Positions 42,937 through 53,662 of a stretch of DNA of 64,000 nucleotides are shown here, one piece after another; within the stretch, counting starts at the first letter, position 1; the number at the start of each line of letters is the position of its first letter. Both the position numbers and the translations under genes were made by a program. This DNA comes from Limnephilus marmoratus (Eukaryota; Arthropoda; Insecta; Trichoptera; Limnephilidae). The DNA lies in NCBI GenBank assembly GCA_917880885.1, contig OU862933.1, forward strand, positions 7,363,452 through 7,427,451. Direction: 5' to 3'. The notes under the pieces were generated by a model. It was not told the DNA's origin and did not search any database. It saw only the letters and a list, made by a program, of their open reading frames with translations.

Positions 42937-44569
42937 TCGGCGCACTTTGCTTTGCAGTCGATTTGTTTTGTTTTAATGTATATTTTGTTAATAAAAAAAA
43001 AACGTTTGTTAGTACCTTTGGCCACCGGGAAAGTAAATACGAATAGAACCTTTAATAGCAATATTAATAGCTGGAATATGATAAACAAAAACTCCCTCCT
43101 TAATGATCCTACTAAAATTCTACTAAAATAAAACAGTGCTTCAACCTACTCGTACTAATAAAACAAAATAATATTTTAAATTAGTATACAGAAATCGAGT
43201 TAAAATAGAAACAATTATCTACCCATAAAGTGTTTTGAAAATATTATTTATTAACATTCCGATAGGGTATATGTTATTAAACGAAAAATCTCGGGATAGT
43301 CGTAGAGACGCTATTATCACGCGAATAGCAGTGCGCAGGGACCTGATTCGGTAGTTTCCAATCGTTTGGCAGTAGAGCATCGGGAGTAAAAAGGTTGAAG
43401 ATGAACAATTTTTTTCGCTTCGAACCATTTATTTGATTAATTTTTTGTTATTTCGCAATTCATTTATTGTCACATAAATAATTATGTAACTAATGCAGTT
43501 CTTGCTTAGGTGTTTATTTTGTCTATGGTGTTTTTTTGGACACTGGTAATTTTTGGAAAAGAAAGAGGAGCAGTTTTGTTTATGCGCACTTCCTCCCGAG
43601 CAGCCATGGACTAGGTTGTTCTGGAATTGGTCACTCACCATAAAGGTGTTTAATTTTGAGTTTAAACCATGAGAATCTAAGTAAATTAAAACCTAACCGA
43701 TCGCGGGTGATTTTTTCGTAACACGCGAGGCTCGTGTACGTATAATGTTAATGGATGACTTGTAAGTCCCATTTTTTTATAGATGTGGTTGACCGACGCC
43801 GGCAGTGATATTTTCGGCCTTGCTGTAACTTTAAAAGTGTGATTAGTTGTCCCGGTCAAGGGATGTATTTTGGAAATGGGAATATAAAGAATTCCCGACA
43901 GAAAAACGGAGTGTTAAGCCCGTGCAATGATGTTTTCGGTCGTGAGATGCCTAACACGCGATCAGAGTACGGCCGGCAAATTAATCCGAATCGAATCGTG
44001 AATTAACAATCCTCACCCGTCCTGCAATCGTGGCTTTGCCAAAATCGGGAAGACGCTGCTTTTCATCGGCCGAGATTATTATTTACTTGGGACAAGTTCG
44101 ACATCTCATAATCTCGCCACGTTGTCTGGGAGCCTGTTCCTACCTCGTTTGGAGACTTTCTTGGGTCATCATCACATCACCAATCCATCCTCATGGAAAG
44201 CCCTGGGCCGGCTTTCATCCAGGCGCGGACTGGAACGTGCTACCCGCAACATTTCTCGATGGGCCGGCTTTCATCCTGGCGCGCACCTCTTCAAGGAACA
44301 TCATCACGGCATTGTTTAGTTAGATAGATAGTTTAGCGAGTCCATCTGGTACGTATGTTTTTATATGTTTTCCTTTGATACCCTGATGGGAAGTTTGTAC
44401 ACTTCCGTGTTGCTTTTGTGTTCAATACATATTTTTTTTGAAAAGTTAATATTCTTTGATTTAATTGAATCCCTACCTACATGATAGAGAATTACTTGGC
44501 CCACTATCCCGAGTTTGGATCTCTGCTCTGCCGCCAGGTTATATAAAATACGAGTCTTATATTCGTTAC
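42937..44569. other. unassigned; contains a GC-rich island
   Basis: 43730-44440 is markedly richer in G+C and CpG than its surroundings. It holds a 97-codon frame (44030-44323) without recognisable motifs and a 26-bp direct repeat (GGGCCGGCTTTCATCC, twice, 44208 and 44261). It could be part of an old retroelement or a promoter-like island, but nothing decides this. Confidence 0.35.
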
Positions 44570-44826
44570 ATTATTTAAAATATCATGCAATATTTTTGTG
44601 GAACGTCCAGTGGAAGATACTCCTAGTATCGCCCTGGTATAAGACCGCCATTCAGAATTAAAATTTTACTTGAAATGGCTTTAGCCATGGTTAGTAACCA
44701 GGTCTGAAAAGCCAGGTACCTCCCACATTCCTCTTACCCATCTCCTTCCCATCCCCACTTCTCCACTAATTTCAGCCACACAACATACCCCAATTGGGAT
44801 GCTATATTCTCACTGGCTCCAGAAGA
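44570..44826 (+). mobile_element. SINE A, 5'-truncated
   Basis: The family body from GTGGAACGTCCAGTGGAAGA to CACTGGCTCCAGAAG is present. The tRNA-like head is replaced by unrelated sequence. Confidence 0.75.
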
Positions 44827-44949
44827 AAATATGTAAGTATGAAGGATGTACGATAGCGTAGGGAGTGTGGCGAACCCATCGCTCAGGGAGTGGAAAACAC
44901 AAACCTGCAATAGCCATCCCAAGCCAAGGTGTGAGCTACCGTGCTCAGG

Positions 44950-46020
44950 CTGAATGTCCCGGGGAACAGCGTCACGAACGGTGCCTCCGAGAAACAAGGT
45001 CGCATCTCGGAGTATTTAGACCTCACTCCAGCACTCAGGGCTCTGCTGGAGTGGACCTTCTATTTCCCTGGTAACTCGTGGGACAAAAAAAAAATTTGAC
45101 CATTCGAAAACTAGGGGCCTTTTTGGAACCTAGGAATGCTGAGGCCACCTCTGTGGATTTCCTTCCTGGGGCCGTAAGAGGAACTAAGAGGAGAAACCGT
45201 GGAGAGGTGAGCTGAGGCCACCTCCATGAACTCTTCCCTTGTGGGGCCTTCAAGGAACCAAGGGGAAGGGCACCCTTCCAGAGCGGGGCCTTTGTGGAAC
45301 CAAGGAGGAGTGAAGTGGAGAGATAAATGTCCTCTTCCCATGTGGGGCCTTCGAGGAACCATGTAGGAGTGAAGAGGAGAAATGAGGCCAGCACTCAGGG
45401 CTCTGCTGGAGTGGACCTTCTATTTCCCTGGTAACTCGTGGGACAAAAAAAAAATTGGACCATTCGAAAACTAGGGGCCTTTTGGGAACCTAGGAATGCT
45501 GAGGCCACCTCTGTGGATTTCCTTCTTGGGGCCGTAGGAGGAACTAAGAGGAGAAACCGTGGAGAGGTGGGCTGAGGCCACCTCCATGAACTCTTCCCTT
45601 GTGGGGCCTTCAAGGAACCAAGGGGAAGGGCACCCTTCCAGCGCGGGGCCTTTGTGGAACCAAGGAGGAGTGAAGTGGAGAGATAATGTCCTCTTCCCAT
45701 GTGGGGCCTTCGAGGAACCATGTAGGAGTGAAGAGGAGAAATGAGGCCATCTTGGTGAACCTCTGTGGGGCCTTAGAGGAACCAAGGAGGAGAGATGAAG
45801 TTCTCTTCCCTCCTGGGGCCCTCGGGGAACCAAGGTGGAGTGGACTCTTCCCTTGTGGGGCCTTTAGGAAACCAAGGGGAGATGGACTCTCCGTCGTGGA
45901 TCCTTCGGGGAATTAAGGAGTGGAGAGGAGAGATGAAGCCCTCTTCCGTCGTGGGGCCTTCAGGGAACCAAGGAGGAGTGAAGAGGGGAAATGAGACCTG
46001 GGAAGACACATTGTCGGACC
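44950..46020. repeat. GC-rich minisatellite with a 360-bp tandem duplication
   Basis: Units of about 55-70 bp contain GTGGGGCCTTCGAGGAACC, AAGGAGGAGTGAAGAGGAGA and CTCTTCCC. A block beginning GCACTCAGGGCTCTGCTGG starts at 45031 and again at 45391, period 360 bp, with few differences. Both strands carry frames of 80-120 codons because the unit lacks stops. The proline/glycine-rich peptides (GPTREE, PWFLEGP) look like a by-product of the repeat, not a conserved protein. Confidence 0.9.
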
Positions 46021-46926
46021 AGAAGATATAGCTTCATTTCGAATGACAATCCTGGTGAACTTTATAAAAGGGACTGGGTTACTGTCAAAGGAATGAGGTA
46101 AAATGGGAGATAGTACAATGGGTCTATGGCCTAAGTGCTCTCGGGAACTATATATATGTAAACCGTCTCCGATTATTTAAAAAAAAAAAAAAAAAAAGGA
46201 TGTACGGAACCACTGTCGCATTTAAATGGATAGCCGATAAAAATCAGGTCTAATTCTGAAAAAGTCAATTAAAATAATGTTCTGTCAAAATTTCATACAA
46301 TTTATAAAATTTTTCAAACGACCATTTTCAATTTAAAAAATGAGACTTAAATTCGAATAAAAAATATTATATTTAATATTGATTTTTTTTTACGAAGGCA
46401 CGATTGTATCGAACCCGGTTGGCATATCGTATAAACACACTTATTTATACAACGATCGTTTTATTTAACCGGTTGCACTGAAAACCGGTAGTGCAGTGTG
46501 CAGATAAAATGATTTCAACAAAGTTATGATGTTATAAAATTTAAAATAGCTTAACACAAAATCTATATAATGAGACGTTGTATATCACGTTGGTATTTAC
46601 CATTATTATACAATCATTAGGCATACCGCTGAAAGCTCCATTGTAATCTCTTTCTATCTCTTTGTTATAATCCCACATGTAACAGAAATTGATTAATTTA
46701 TTTATTAATCTTTGGGAAATCAACAACTGATTACATGTTAACATTTTTTACAATTTTTACATTTTACCATAAATATATCCCAAATGTCATAGAAGAATTA
46801 GTTTTAACCTCGTTTATTGTTTAAAAAACCAACACGTTTCGTAAACAATGCTTACTTCTTTAGAGTTTACTTAAAACAAATTACAACAATAGACATAGAC
46901 TTAAAAGTGTCAATGGATAGAGGTAA
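46021..46926. other. unassigned sequence
   Basis: Includes an A run at 46179-46197. No feature was recognised. Confidence 0.3.
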
Positions 46927-47091
46927 GGGAACGTACCCATACTACGTGACACTTTTAGGGGGGGGGGGGTCTTCAAAATGTCACGCTCCATACAAATGAG
47001 CGGCGGGTTGCTTAGGATTTTGGTCACCGGGGGGGGAGGGGGGGGGAGGTTAAAATGCAAAAAGTTGGTCACGTAGTATGGGTACGTTCCC
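46927..47091. mobile_element. 165-bp PIF/Harbinger-type MITE
   Basis: Perfect inverted ends GGGAACGTACCCATACTACG, TGAC and TAA duplications on each side (46924-46926, 47092-47094). It has inner G-runs of 12 and 9. A TWA target and GG-starting ends are PIF/Harbinger traits, and very similar G-rich MITEs are common in insects. Confidence 0.9.
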
Positions 47092-47228
47092 TAAGGTGGT
47101 AATAGGGCATAATTTAAGAAGGGAACAAGTGTATTAACGGGTCATTTAAAAATATTTTTTTGACTATTTATAATATTTACGTTCATATTTACGCTCTTTC
47201 TAATTTATAAGATTTCAAGTTTGTCTAA

Positions 47229-47292
47229 TAATAATAATATTTGGATGACTTGCGTAGCGCCGTTTTGTGAAAAATCAAAGGCGCTGTTTTAA
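47229..47292 (+). mobile_element. LINE F 3' end, sense copy
   Basis: TTTGGATGACTTGCGTAGCG, CCGTTTTGTGAAAAATCAAA, GGCGC is the complement of the LINE F tail at 47410-47485. Confidence 0.5.
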
Positions 47293-47409
47293 CTTATAAT
47301 ATATTTCTACAATCGTACTTCAACTACAAACTAAACAAACTATTATAACAAATTATGGATAAAAATTGCATCCACCGGTTCATCGATAACCGATAAGAAA
47401 CTACATATT

Positions 47410-47640
47410 AACTAGCGCCCTTGAGGTGATTTTTCACAAAAACGGCGCTATACAAATTATCCAATTATTATTATTATTATTATTAGTGGAACAGCTCCAC
47501 GGTAGACTGGTCAAACCACTGTCTCAGGTTTTTCAGCCACGAGGTTCTGCTTCTTCCAGGGCCCCGTCTTCCGGCAATCTTTTCCTGCATTATGAGATGC
47601 AGGATCTCATACTTCTCTGGATGTCTCATCAGTTTTCGGA
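47410..47640 (-). pseudogene. LINE F polymerase C-terminus and 3' tail, antisense
   Basis: The minus strand reads RHPEKYEILHLIMQEKIAGR, then RGPGRSRTSWLKNLRQWFDQ and STVELFH. This is the 'GRRGxGRRRxSWLxNIRxW' C-terminal block of RTE/R4-like LINE polymerases. A (TAA)n run and the GCGCCGTTTTTGTGAAAAAT tail follow. The polymerase core is absent. The GSETW fragment at 36595 could belong to the same family, being an upstream part of such a protein. Confidence 0.75.
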
Positions 47641-47648
47641 AGTTTTAA

Positions 47649-47882
47649 TTAATTCCCTACAAAAATACTACTAAAGTGAATACCATTAAAATTACAATGC
47701 GGTAAATCAAAAGTGTGATTCGTCTCCAATAAATGATTGGCAAACTCCAAGAAACTATTACTGTTTAAATACCTCATAATATGTTCGTTTATCCAAATTT
47801 TAAAGCTCCTCGTAGTTTTACCGATATAAAAAAAAAATCCACAATCATTAGAATTTAATGTATTGTCTCCAGATTTTTTCAC
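47649..47882 (-). pseudogene. Penelope-like GIY-YIG fragment
   Basis: A 77-codon minus frame has FFFYIGKTTRSFKIWINEHI (about residues 16-35) and EFANHLLETNHTFDL. These line up with YYIGKTARNVNTRVKEH and ELANHLISTDHTFN of the element at 31651. The GIY half and polymerase are missing. It belongs to a different, diverged Penelope-like element and abuts LINE F. Confidence 0.75.
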
Positions 47883-48867
47883 TTTTCAGTCTCTATCCCT
47901 ATTTTCTTAGTGTATGTTTTTTAGTTTATCATGTATAAACCTTCCCGCCTTCCCGCGTCCCCACGTCTCGCGATCAGATTTTCGATTGAGTGTCTCTAAT
48001 ATTCGGCATTTTCTTTCTTCAGTGTATTTCGATGCTTGATCCTGAAGTCACACGGAATTAATGATGATTCTTTAATCAATTATGTTTTTTGTACATACAT
48101 AAAAACCGAAAAACATTAGGATATATTATAGTAGGTACTAAAGTAAAATAAAGATATAAAATAAATATATCGCTCTAGTGTATTTTAAGTCGGCCACGGC
48201 TAAAGGGTTTATAGGATATAATAATGAGGAATAGTTGATTTATGCTGCTAATAAATACTTACCTGCCAATAGATCGTTGATCATGATTACATACCTAATC
48301 TACCCTCGGACGTTGATTGGTTCGGCATAAATGTTCCGTTCAGTCGGGGTCACCAAGTGGGTGATTAGTTCAACTAAGGAAATAAGTTAATTATGTTCCT
48401 CTACCTAGCTAACTAACTAACTGTCTTGTCAGAGAGGATAAACCGCCATACAACACTGCCTTGGCACATGCTTCTGTTATTCTGTAGGTTTTAAAATATA
48501 TTCTGTGCAGACGGGGAATAAATCCTGCACGTAGATTCATATACTGATAGTTGATTCCCTAACTGTTGGCTTCCCCAAATTATTATTAGATATTATAAAA
48601 TTATATTTTTTGTGCACAATTTACCAATTTCAAACCTATAATCGACTTCAATAATGCCTTTATTAATGAGTTGATATGTGCATTAAACGATTTTATTTAT
48701 AGTGTCGATTTTTCTCCTCACATGCATGCTGTGTATACCTACAGAGTATAGAGAAGAAGTTTTATCCTTTATGAATTTAAATGAAAATGTGTTTCATATT
48801 TTTGTTATTCGGCGGCACACCTCTCTTTCCGGGCCACTTAGTTATATTTTACGTAAGTAATAAGTAA
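47883..48867. other. unassigned sequence
   Basis: No feature was recognised. Confidence 0.3.
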
Positions 48868-49097
48868 CCGACTGCATATTTTACATAAGAATGCCAGGGA
48901 GCTAAGGCCTCATTCTCACGGGAGCTTTTTTAACGTCCGTTAAAAAAGCGTTCAAATAGAACAAATGCATTTCCAAGTATATGTTCATACGTCAGCGCTT
49001 TTAAAACGCGACGCTTTTTTATCGAGCAGTGTTGCATTTTGAGCGCTGGGCGTTGGGCGTTAAAGGAAATAGATCATATGAAACTTCGTATTATTAT

Positions 49098-49325
49098 TCA
49101 CACGAGCTGTAAAACAGCGCCGGTGCGTCTATCTTCATTCATTAATCCTGTACATCCGTCTAAAGTAATTAGGATTCTAGATAATTGTCGATATCGCCCC
49201 GCCAATTCAACTGCACCAAGTTCTAGGCCACACTCCGCACAAAGCTTATTTACCACTTTCAACCCAAATATTTTCCCATATCCATCCAACACTGACCAAT
49301 AACTGTTCAGAGCCCATTTGGCCAA
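49098..49325 (-). other. unidentified 75-codon frame inside the Harbinger remnant
   Basis: Lies downstream of the transposase piece on the same strand. It reads WSVLDGYGKIFGLKVVNKLC and CGLELGAVELAGRYRQLSRI. It may be part of the second (Myb-like) protein of the element or captured sequence. Not recognised. Confidence 0.3.
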
Positions 49326-49425
49326 TATAAGTTCACCAGAAGAATTTAATTTATCTCCAGATGATTGTTAAATTTACTACCTAAGTTTTTAATAAATTTA
49401 AATTGTTTTGTAATTATTGTTTTAT

Positions 49426-49731
49426 TTAACTCAGTGTAACAGCTAGTCGTTGTACAGGTGGTATCGCCAAACGCATGTTGGTATCTTGAAGTGTTATTCG
49501 AGGCCCCACTATCGACAACAGTTCGTCAAATATTGTAATAGACATTCGAAAATAACTAAAAAATTTATCGAGGTATTGCCTCAATTCTTCGTACAGTGTC
49601 ACAAACTGCCATTTTGAGTATCTCAGTTCATTCAGAGGATGAACCAGAAACCAGAATGCCCTTTGTTTTCTTTTTTGTCTTCTAGCAACACTAATGGCTA
49701 TTGCTATTAATTTTGCAGAAACCATTTCCAC
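49426..49731 (-). pseudogene. Harbinger transposase, N-terminal region only
   Basis: A 101-residue frame has AFWFLVHPLNELR, EFxxLYEELRQYLDKFFSYF-like spacing, RMSITIFDELLSIVGPRI, then DTNMRLAIPPVQRLAVTL. This order is that of the region ahead of the DDE nuclease in PIF/Harbinger transposases. There the pattern FFxYFRMS...FDxLL...I...T.MR..I.P..RLAxTL is conserved. The DDE domain itself is missing, so it has no activity. The start is taken at the ATG complementary to about 49726. Confidence 0.85.
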
Positions 49732-49895
49732 GTCTTACTGAAGCGAGAAACAAAACAAAAGTGATTTTTAAGCGTTCGTATGAACAATCATATCGAGAAC
49801 GTTATAAAAGCGCCAACGCCGAGTTTTAACGCGGCGTTTTTTAAAGTCTCGTGCGAATTACGCCTAACTGTCGGGGGATCAACTGTCATGGAACC

Positions 49896-51448
49896 GCTTT
49901 TATCAGACCACATGAAATAAAATAAATATCTTCAACGATATAAACTAAAAGTTCATAAGACAAATTTCTCACTTACAGGGTTATTCAAGGTCAGGTGATC
50001 AATTTTTAAGTAGGCACACCACGTCAAAACTAAACACATTGAAATTTGTAAAAATTAATATTGTTTTAGTCGTCTGTATAAATTATTATTAGAGTATGTA
50101 GTTTTTATTGACTACCAAGTATTTGGACAACGCAATAAAGGATTTGAATACTAAGTTTATTGGGTAAACATATTAAGCCTTGAAATAAGAAGGTTTGTGC
50201 ATTATAATAGTAAGTGCTAAGCCAAACATTAAACTAATTGAAATGATGTGTCTGTGATTATTATTGGATTTATTTCCTAAGTACTAAGAAACCAATAAAA
50301 ATTTCTTTTATACGATAGCAACAAGTCATAACTTTAAAAATGTATCAATTGGTGGGGACTTTAGCTTTTTTCTTTCTAAAATTAATAGCAGTCTTAATTA
50401 AAAAAAATACACATAACAGTAATTATGTCCAAAAACCATTCCGACAAATCTGACCCGGGAAGAATACGGATTCATGTCCAAAAAGGTAAATGATCAGAAG
50501 AGCCAAAAAAACTATTTTTTTCTGTAAATATGGTCTCATAACTTCTTCGGATATCCATGCAGATAGATAACAAAAAATTGGTTATTAAATCAATTAGTTT
50601 TGTATAAAAATGAGCAAATAAAATGAAATATTTTATATGTAAAGCCTTTAAAAATATTGTTAAAAAAACGCTACAAAAAAACTCTGACTTGAGTTCTTCT
50701 GCTTCAAAATGATTTGAAAATTGTTTACTTCCATAGAAAGCGTAGTAATGTCAGAGGTAAAAGAATGCAAATGGATTAGAGTCAAAATACTCAAAATGCA
50801 ACCAAATCATGAAGACGCAAGTCAATGAAAATCTTTCTGCTTCTAAGATAGCTGTTGCGTCAAAGGTTGTTGCATCCGTTTACATATTTGAAAATTCTAT
50901 TTTTCTTTCTGCCACTGATAAACATGATAATTTTCTTCAAGTCGGGATCATAAACTCATTTCTTCAAATTTTGGACTTGCATCCGTATGCTTCTCGGGTA
51001 CAGAAATTATTTTCAATAATCTTCATCTCGATCAGCCTTGAAACACAAAAATGAGCATTTTCTAATATTGATCTAAAGTGCAATTTGTGTTATTCATTCA
51101 TCCGAGAAACTAATATAATAAAAAAAACATAAAATAAAAATGGCCGCCCTCAGAAAACGCGGGAACGCGTAACCGCGTAAATTTAATTTGGATGATAATT
51201 TGTTTCCGTGTTCAAATTTCGATTGCATTGCTTAGGTGGGTAGGTACTGTTTACAGTATGAAAACAGTTATAATTCAACAATTCGATCACGTATGGCGCC
51301 ACAGTTAAATGACCGAATTCGACCGCCAAATTTGACATAACTCAATGTCTGTCTGGTGCGAATTCTTCACAGTAAAATCACGTCCCGACTGCACTGATTA
51401 AAGGCTACCTATTGGAAAAGGAACTGTTTATTGTATAACAGCACATTG
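49896..51448. other. unassigned sequence
   Basis: Contains an 81-codon frame at 50809-51054 with no recognisable motif. No repeat partner was found. Confidence 0.3.
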
Positions 51449-51800
51449 TTTGACGCCTTCCGTGGTTGCAAGGCTCTTGATTAGCGATCCGGAGGTCGCG
51501 GGTTCAAATCCCGACGTGCGCAAATAAATTTTATTTAATTGAATGGTATTTTCACAATTTAATCATTTTAACTTAATATAAGGTATATTTGCAGCTCGTT
51601 CCAGAGTGGAACATACTCCCAGTATCGCCCTGGAATAAGGCCACCATTCAGAATTGAAACCTTGTTTGAAAAAGACTGTAACCGTGTTTACTGACTAGAT
51701 CTGAATAGCCAGATACTTTCCCACGCCCGCCTTCCCCTCCCCACTTACTTTGAGCCTCTCAACATACCTCAATTGAGGATGCCATAGTTTCATACCTTTT
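51449..51800 (+). mobile_element. SINE A (tRNA-derived), 3'-shortened
   Basis: Head TGACGCCTTCCGTGGTTGCA, then GGTCGCGGGTTCAAATCCCG (good B box). The body runs to CTCAATTGAGGATGCCATAG and stops before the CCAGACGGGAG block. Confidence 0.88.
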
Positions 51801-53424
51801 TACCTATTCGTCAAGAGTCAAGATGAAGAACTAATGTTGCTTGTATGTGTCACTAAAGTTAGAAATAAATAGAGAACTCCAGTCCAATTTTTTAAATTTT
51901 TTTATGAATAATGACCTTCTAACTTAAATAATCGCATTTTTATTTTTATTTTTAGAGTTATTTTTAATACTTAAAATAATTGTCAAAGTTTTAATTTTTC
52001 AAGACCCTCCAAAAACCACCGGAAATAAGGTAAATCGTGTGACGTCATCACTCCTGAAAAATTAGTATGGGATTGGGCAATCAGCTGATCTACTGCCGCC
52101 ATTTTGAAATCCGTTGTTCCGTTGTTCGAAGTATTCTCCCTAGAAGAAGCATTACTTTTTTCTAGTGCAGTTGTTTTTCAATATTTTAAATAATAGAGAT
52201 AAACTAACAGAGAAACCTCTATTTTTGATACTGAAATATTTAGGCTTAAATATTGTTTCAATAAACACAAAAACTAAATCTCTATAAACAGTACGAAATA
52301 AAGAATAACATGAAATGTTGTTATTACTGATGGCTTGTGCCATACCTACATTTCAATTGATTTCAATACAATGTGATACAATGACTGGTGATGCGTGACG
52401 TCAGCACTAACCATTCAATCGTACCAACTTTACAGTGTATTTTAATGAGACGTTAAAAAATGCACTTTTTAATATTTTTTTACGAACTCTACGTTTAATA
52501 TTATGAAAAAAACTTATATATTCAGAATCAGCGTTTATTGGTCTGTATGAACATATTTTTTTAAAGCCATAATATTTTTCACTGGAGTTCCTTATTACAG
52601 ATTTGTTTTGGCATTTTATACGTAGTTCCTCATTTCTCCACCATAAAAAAACTAAAACCATAAAAGCTCTTGAACAGAAATTAGTCACGTGTTTCTAGCC
52701 ATTATCTTTAAGGCATTTCGAAATTGTTTATAATTTGTTGGCAACTTTCCAAAAGCTCCCTCAAATACTGCACCTTTGTACGTTTGATAGACTTTACAAA
52801 ATGTTCATTACAAGTAAAAGACACACAATTGACCGGCTTGTAGCCGTTTGGATTGATACAGGCGCGCGGCTTCATTCCTCCACAAGAATAGTCCTCCATC
52901 ATTACAAAACAATTTAGGTTTTTTATTATGGGAATACGGAGAAATTCAATAATACTCATTTACGCGTAACTCGGGAACGCCTGTCTTTCTTTTTTATTCC
53001 TATGTTAAGGGTATCACAATCTAGAAGAACAATGTAAACTTTCAACTAGTGACTTTTCAGGTAGGTACCAGCTTTAGATTTAGATGTAATTCTGTTATCT
53101 GGCAACATTCCAAGAGTCCCACACACGCTGCACAAGTACCTACTCCCGCAAACAAGGAGTTCCCACAGCATGACATGTACAGATCAGTTCGAGCCATGAA
53201 TAATTTATACCTCATGCATATTGAACGGACTGATTTTATTTTAGCACTGGGTAAATTGTTTCACATTAAAGCCGAATAATTAGCATACATTAATTGAAGG
53301 CAAATTTTAAGTAAATTAAGTCTTTATTCGTGGTCGCGAATTCTGTTACCTGTTTTTTAAATAGTAAAGTAATGTTGTTATATCATGAAGGTACAACATA
53401 TCCAAGTTCGTGTCCCAGATGTAA
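51801..53424. other. unassigned, with two adjacent minus-strand frames of unknown origin
   Basis: Minus frames of 83 codons (52708-52959; CINPNGYKPVNCVSFTCNEH) and 93 codons (52407-52688) follow each other. The first is cysteine-containing. They do not resemble a family I know. They may be exon remnants or a decayed transposon. Confidence 0.3.
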
Positions 53425-53655
53425 CCGTATCCTTTTCTGGTTTTTCTGTTTCAGATTTTTGATTAGGTTTTGCTAATGTTCTCTTTATTAGTTATTATCA
53501 TTTTATTTTTTTATGATTTTAAATTTAATTTATTATAGTGTTTATTTTTGAACAGCTATTTCGTCTTACAAGACCATTTTCAGACTGACAGTAGACAATA
53601 GACTAGACTAGATAGTTTGAAAATGACATTGTAAGCCGAAATAGCTTCTAACTTC
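53425..53655. repeat. terminal-repeat-like inverted segments, family H4
   Basis: AGCTATTTCGTCTTACAAGA (53551) faces TGTAAGCCGAAATAGCTTCT (53629). On the minus strand the first reads CTGAAAA, a GTCTT/AAGAC stem and GAAA, a weak hammerhead-like order. The preceding CCGTATCCTTTTCTGG and TTCTGTTTCAGATTTT recur at 55045. Confidence 0.45.
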
Positions 53656-53662
53656 TAACTTC

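Larger units (their letters stand above)
48906..49864 (-). mobile_element. PIF/Harbinger remnant with TAA duplication
   Basis: Ends GGCCTCATTCTCACGGGAGC and the inverse of GGCGTAATTCGCACGAGACT are flanked by TAA (48903-48905, 49865-49867). The 959-bp length is far below an autonomous element. It holds part of a transposase at its right side. Confidence 0.88.
48868..49895. mobile_element. foldback FB3-family end split by a Harbinger remnant
   Basis: The left piece (GCATATTTTACATAAGAATG, CCAGGGAGC) and right piece (CTGTCGGGGGATCAACTGTC, ATGGAACC) together match the complement of the FB3 left arm at 35892-35950. The Harbinger-like insertion lies at the TAA between them. Confidence 0.7.

Noticed and set aside
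43730..44480. solo LTR of a retrotransposon
   Set aside because: No TG...CA ends, primer-binding site or flanking duplication could be identified.
45035..45833. proline-rich protein genes on the minus strand
   Set aside because: Frames exist on both strands because the minisatellite unit lacks stops. There is no conserved domain, and reading frames shift between units.
47255..47470. MITE with inverted GCGCCGTTTTGTGAAAAATC ends
   Set aside because: The right copy directly follows a LINE polymerase C-terminus and (TAA)n on the minus strand, and recurs alone at 10726. The pair are two oppositely oriented LINE 3' ends, not transposon termini.
49039..49302. plus-strand gene at this position
   Set aside because: It is the opposite strand of the Harbinger remnant and shows no recognisable protein.
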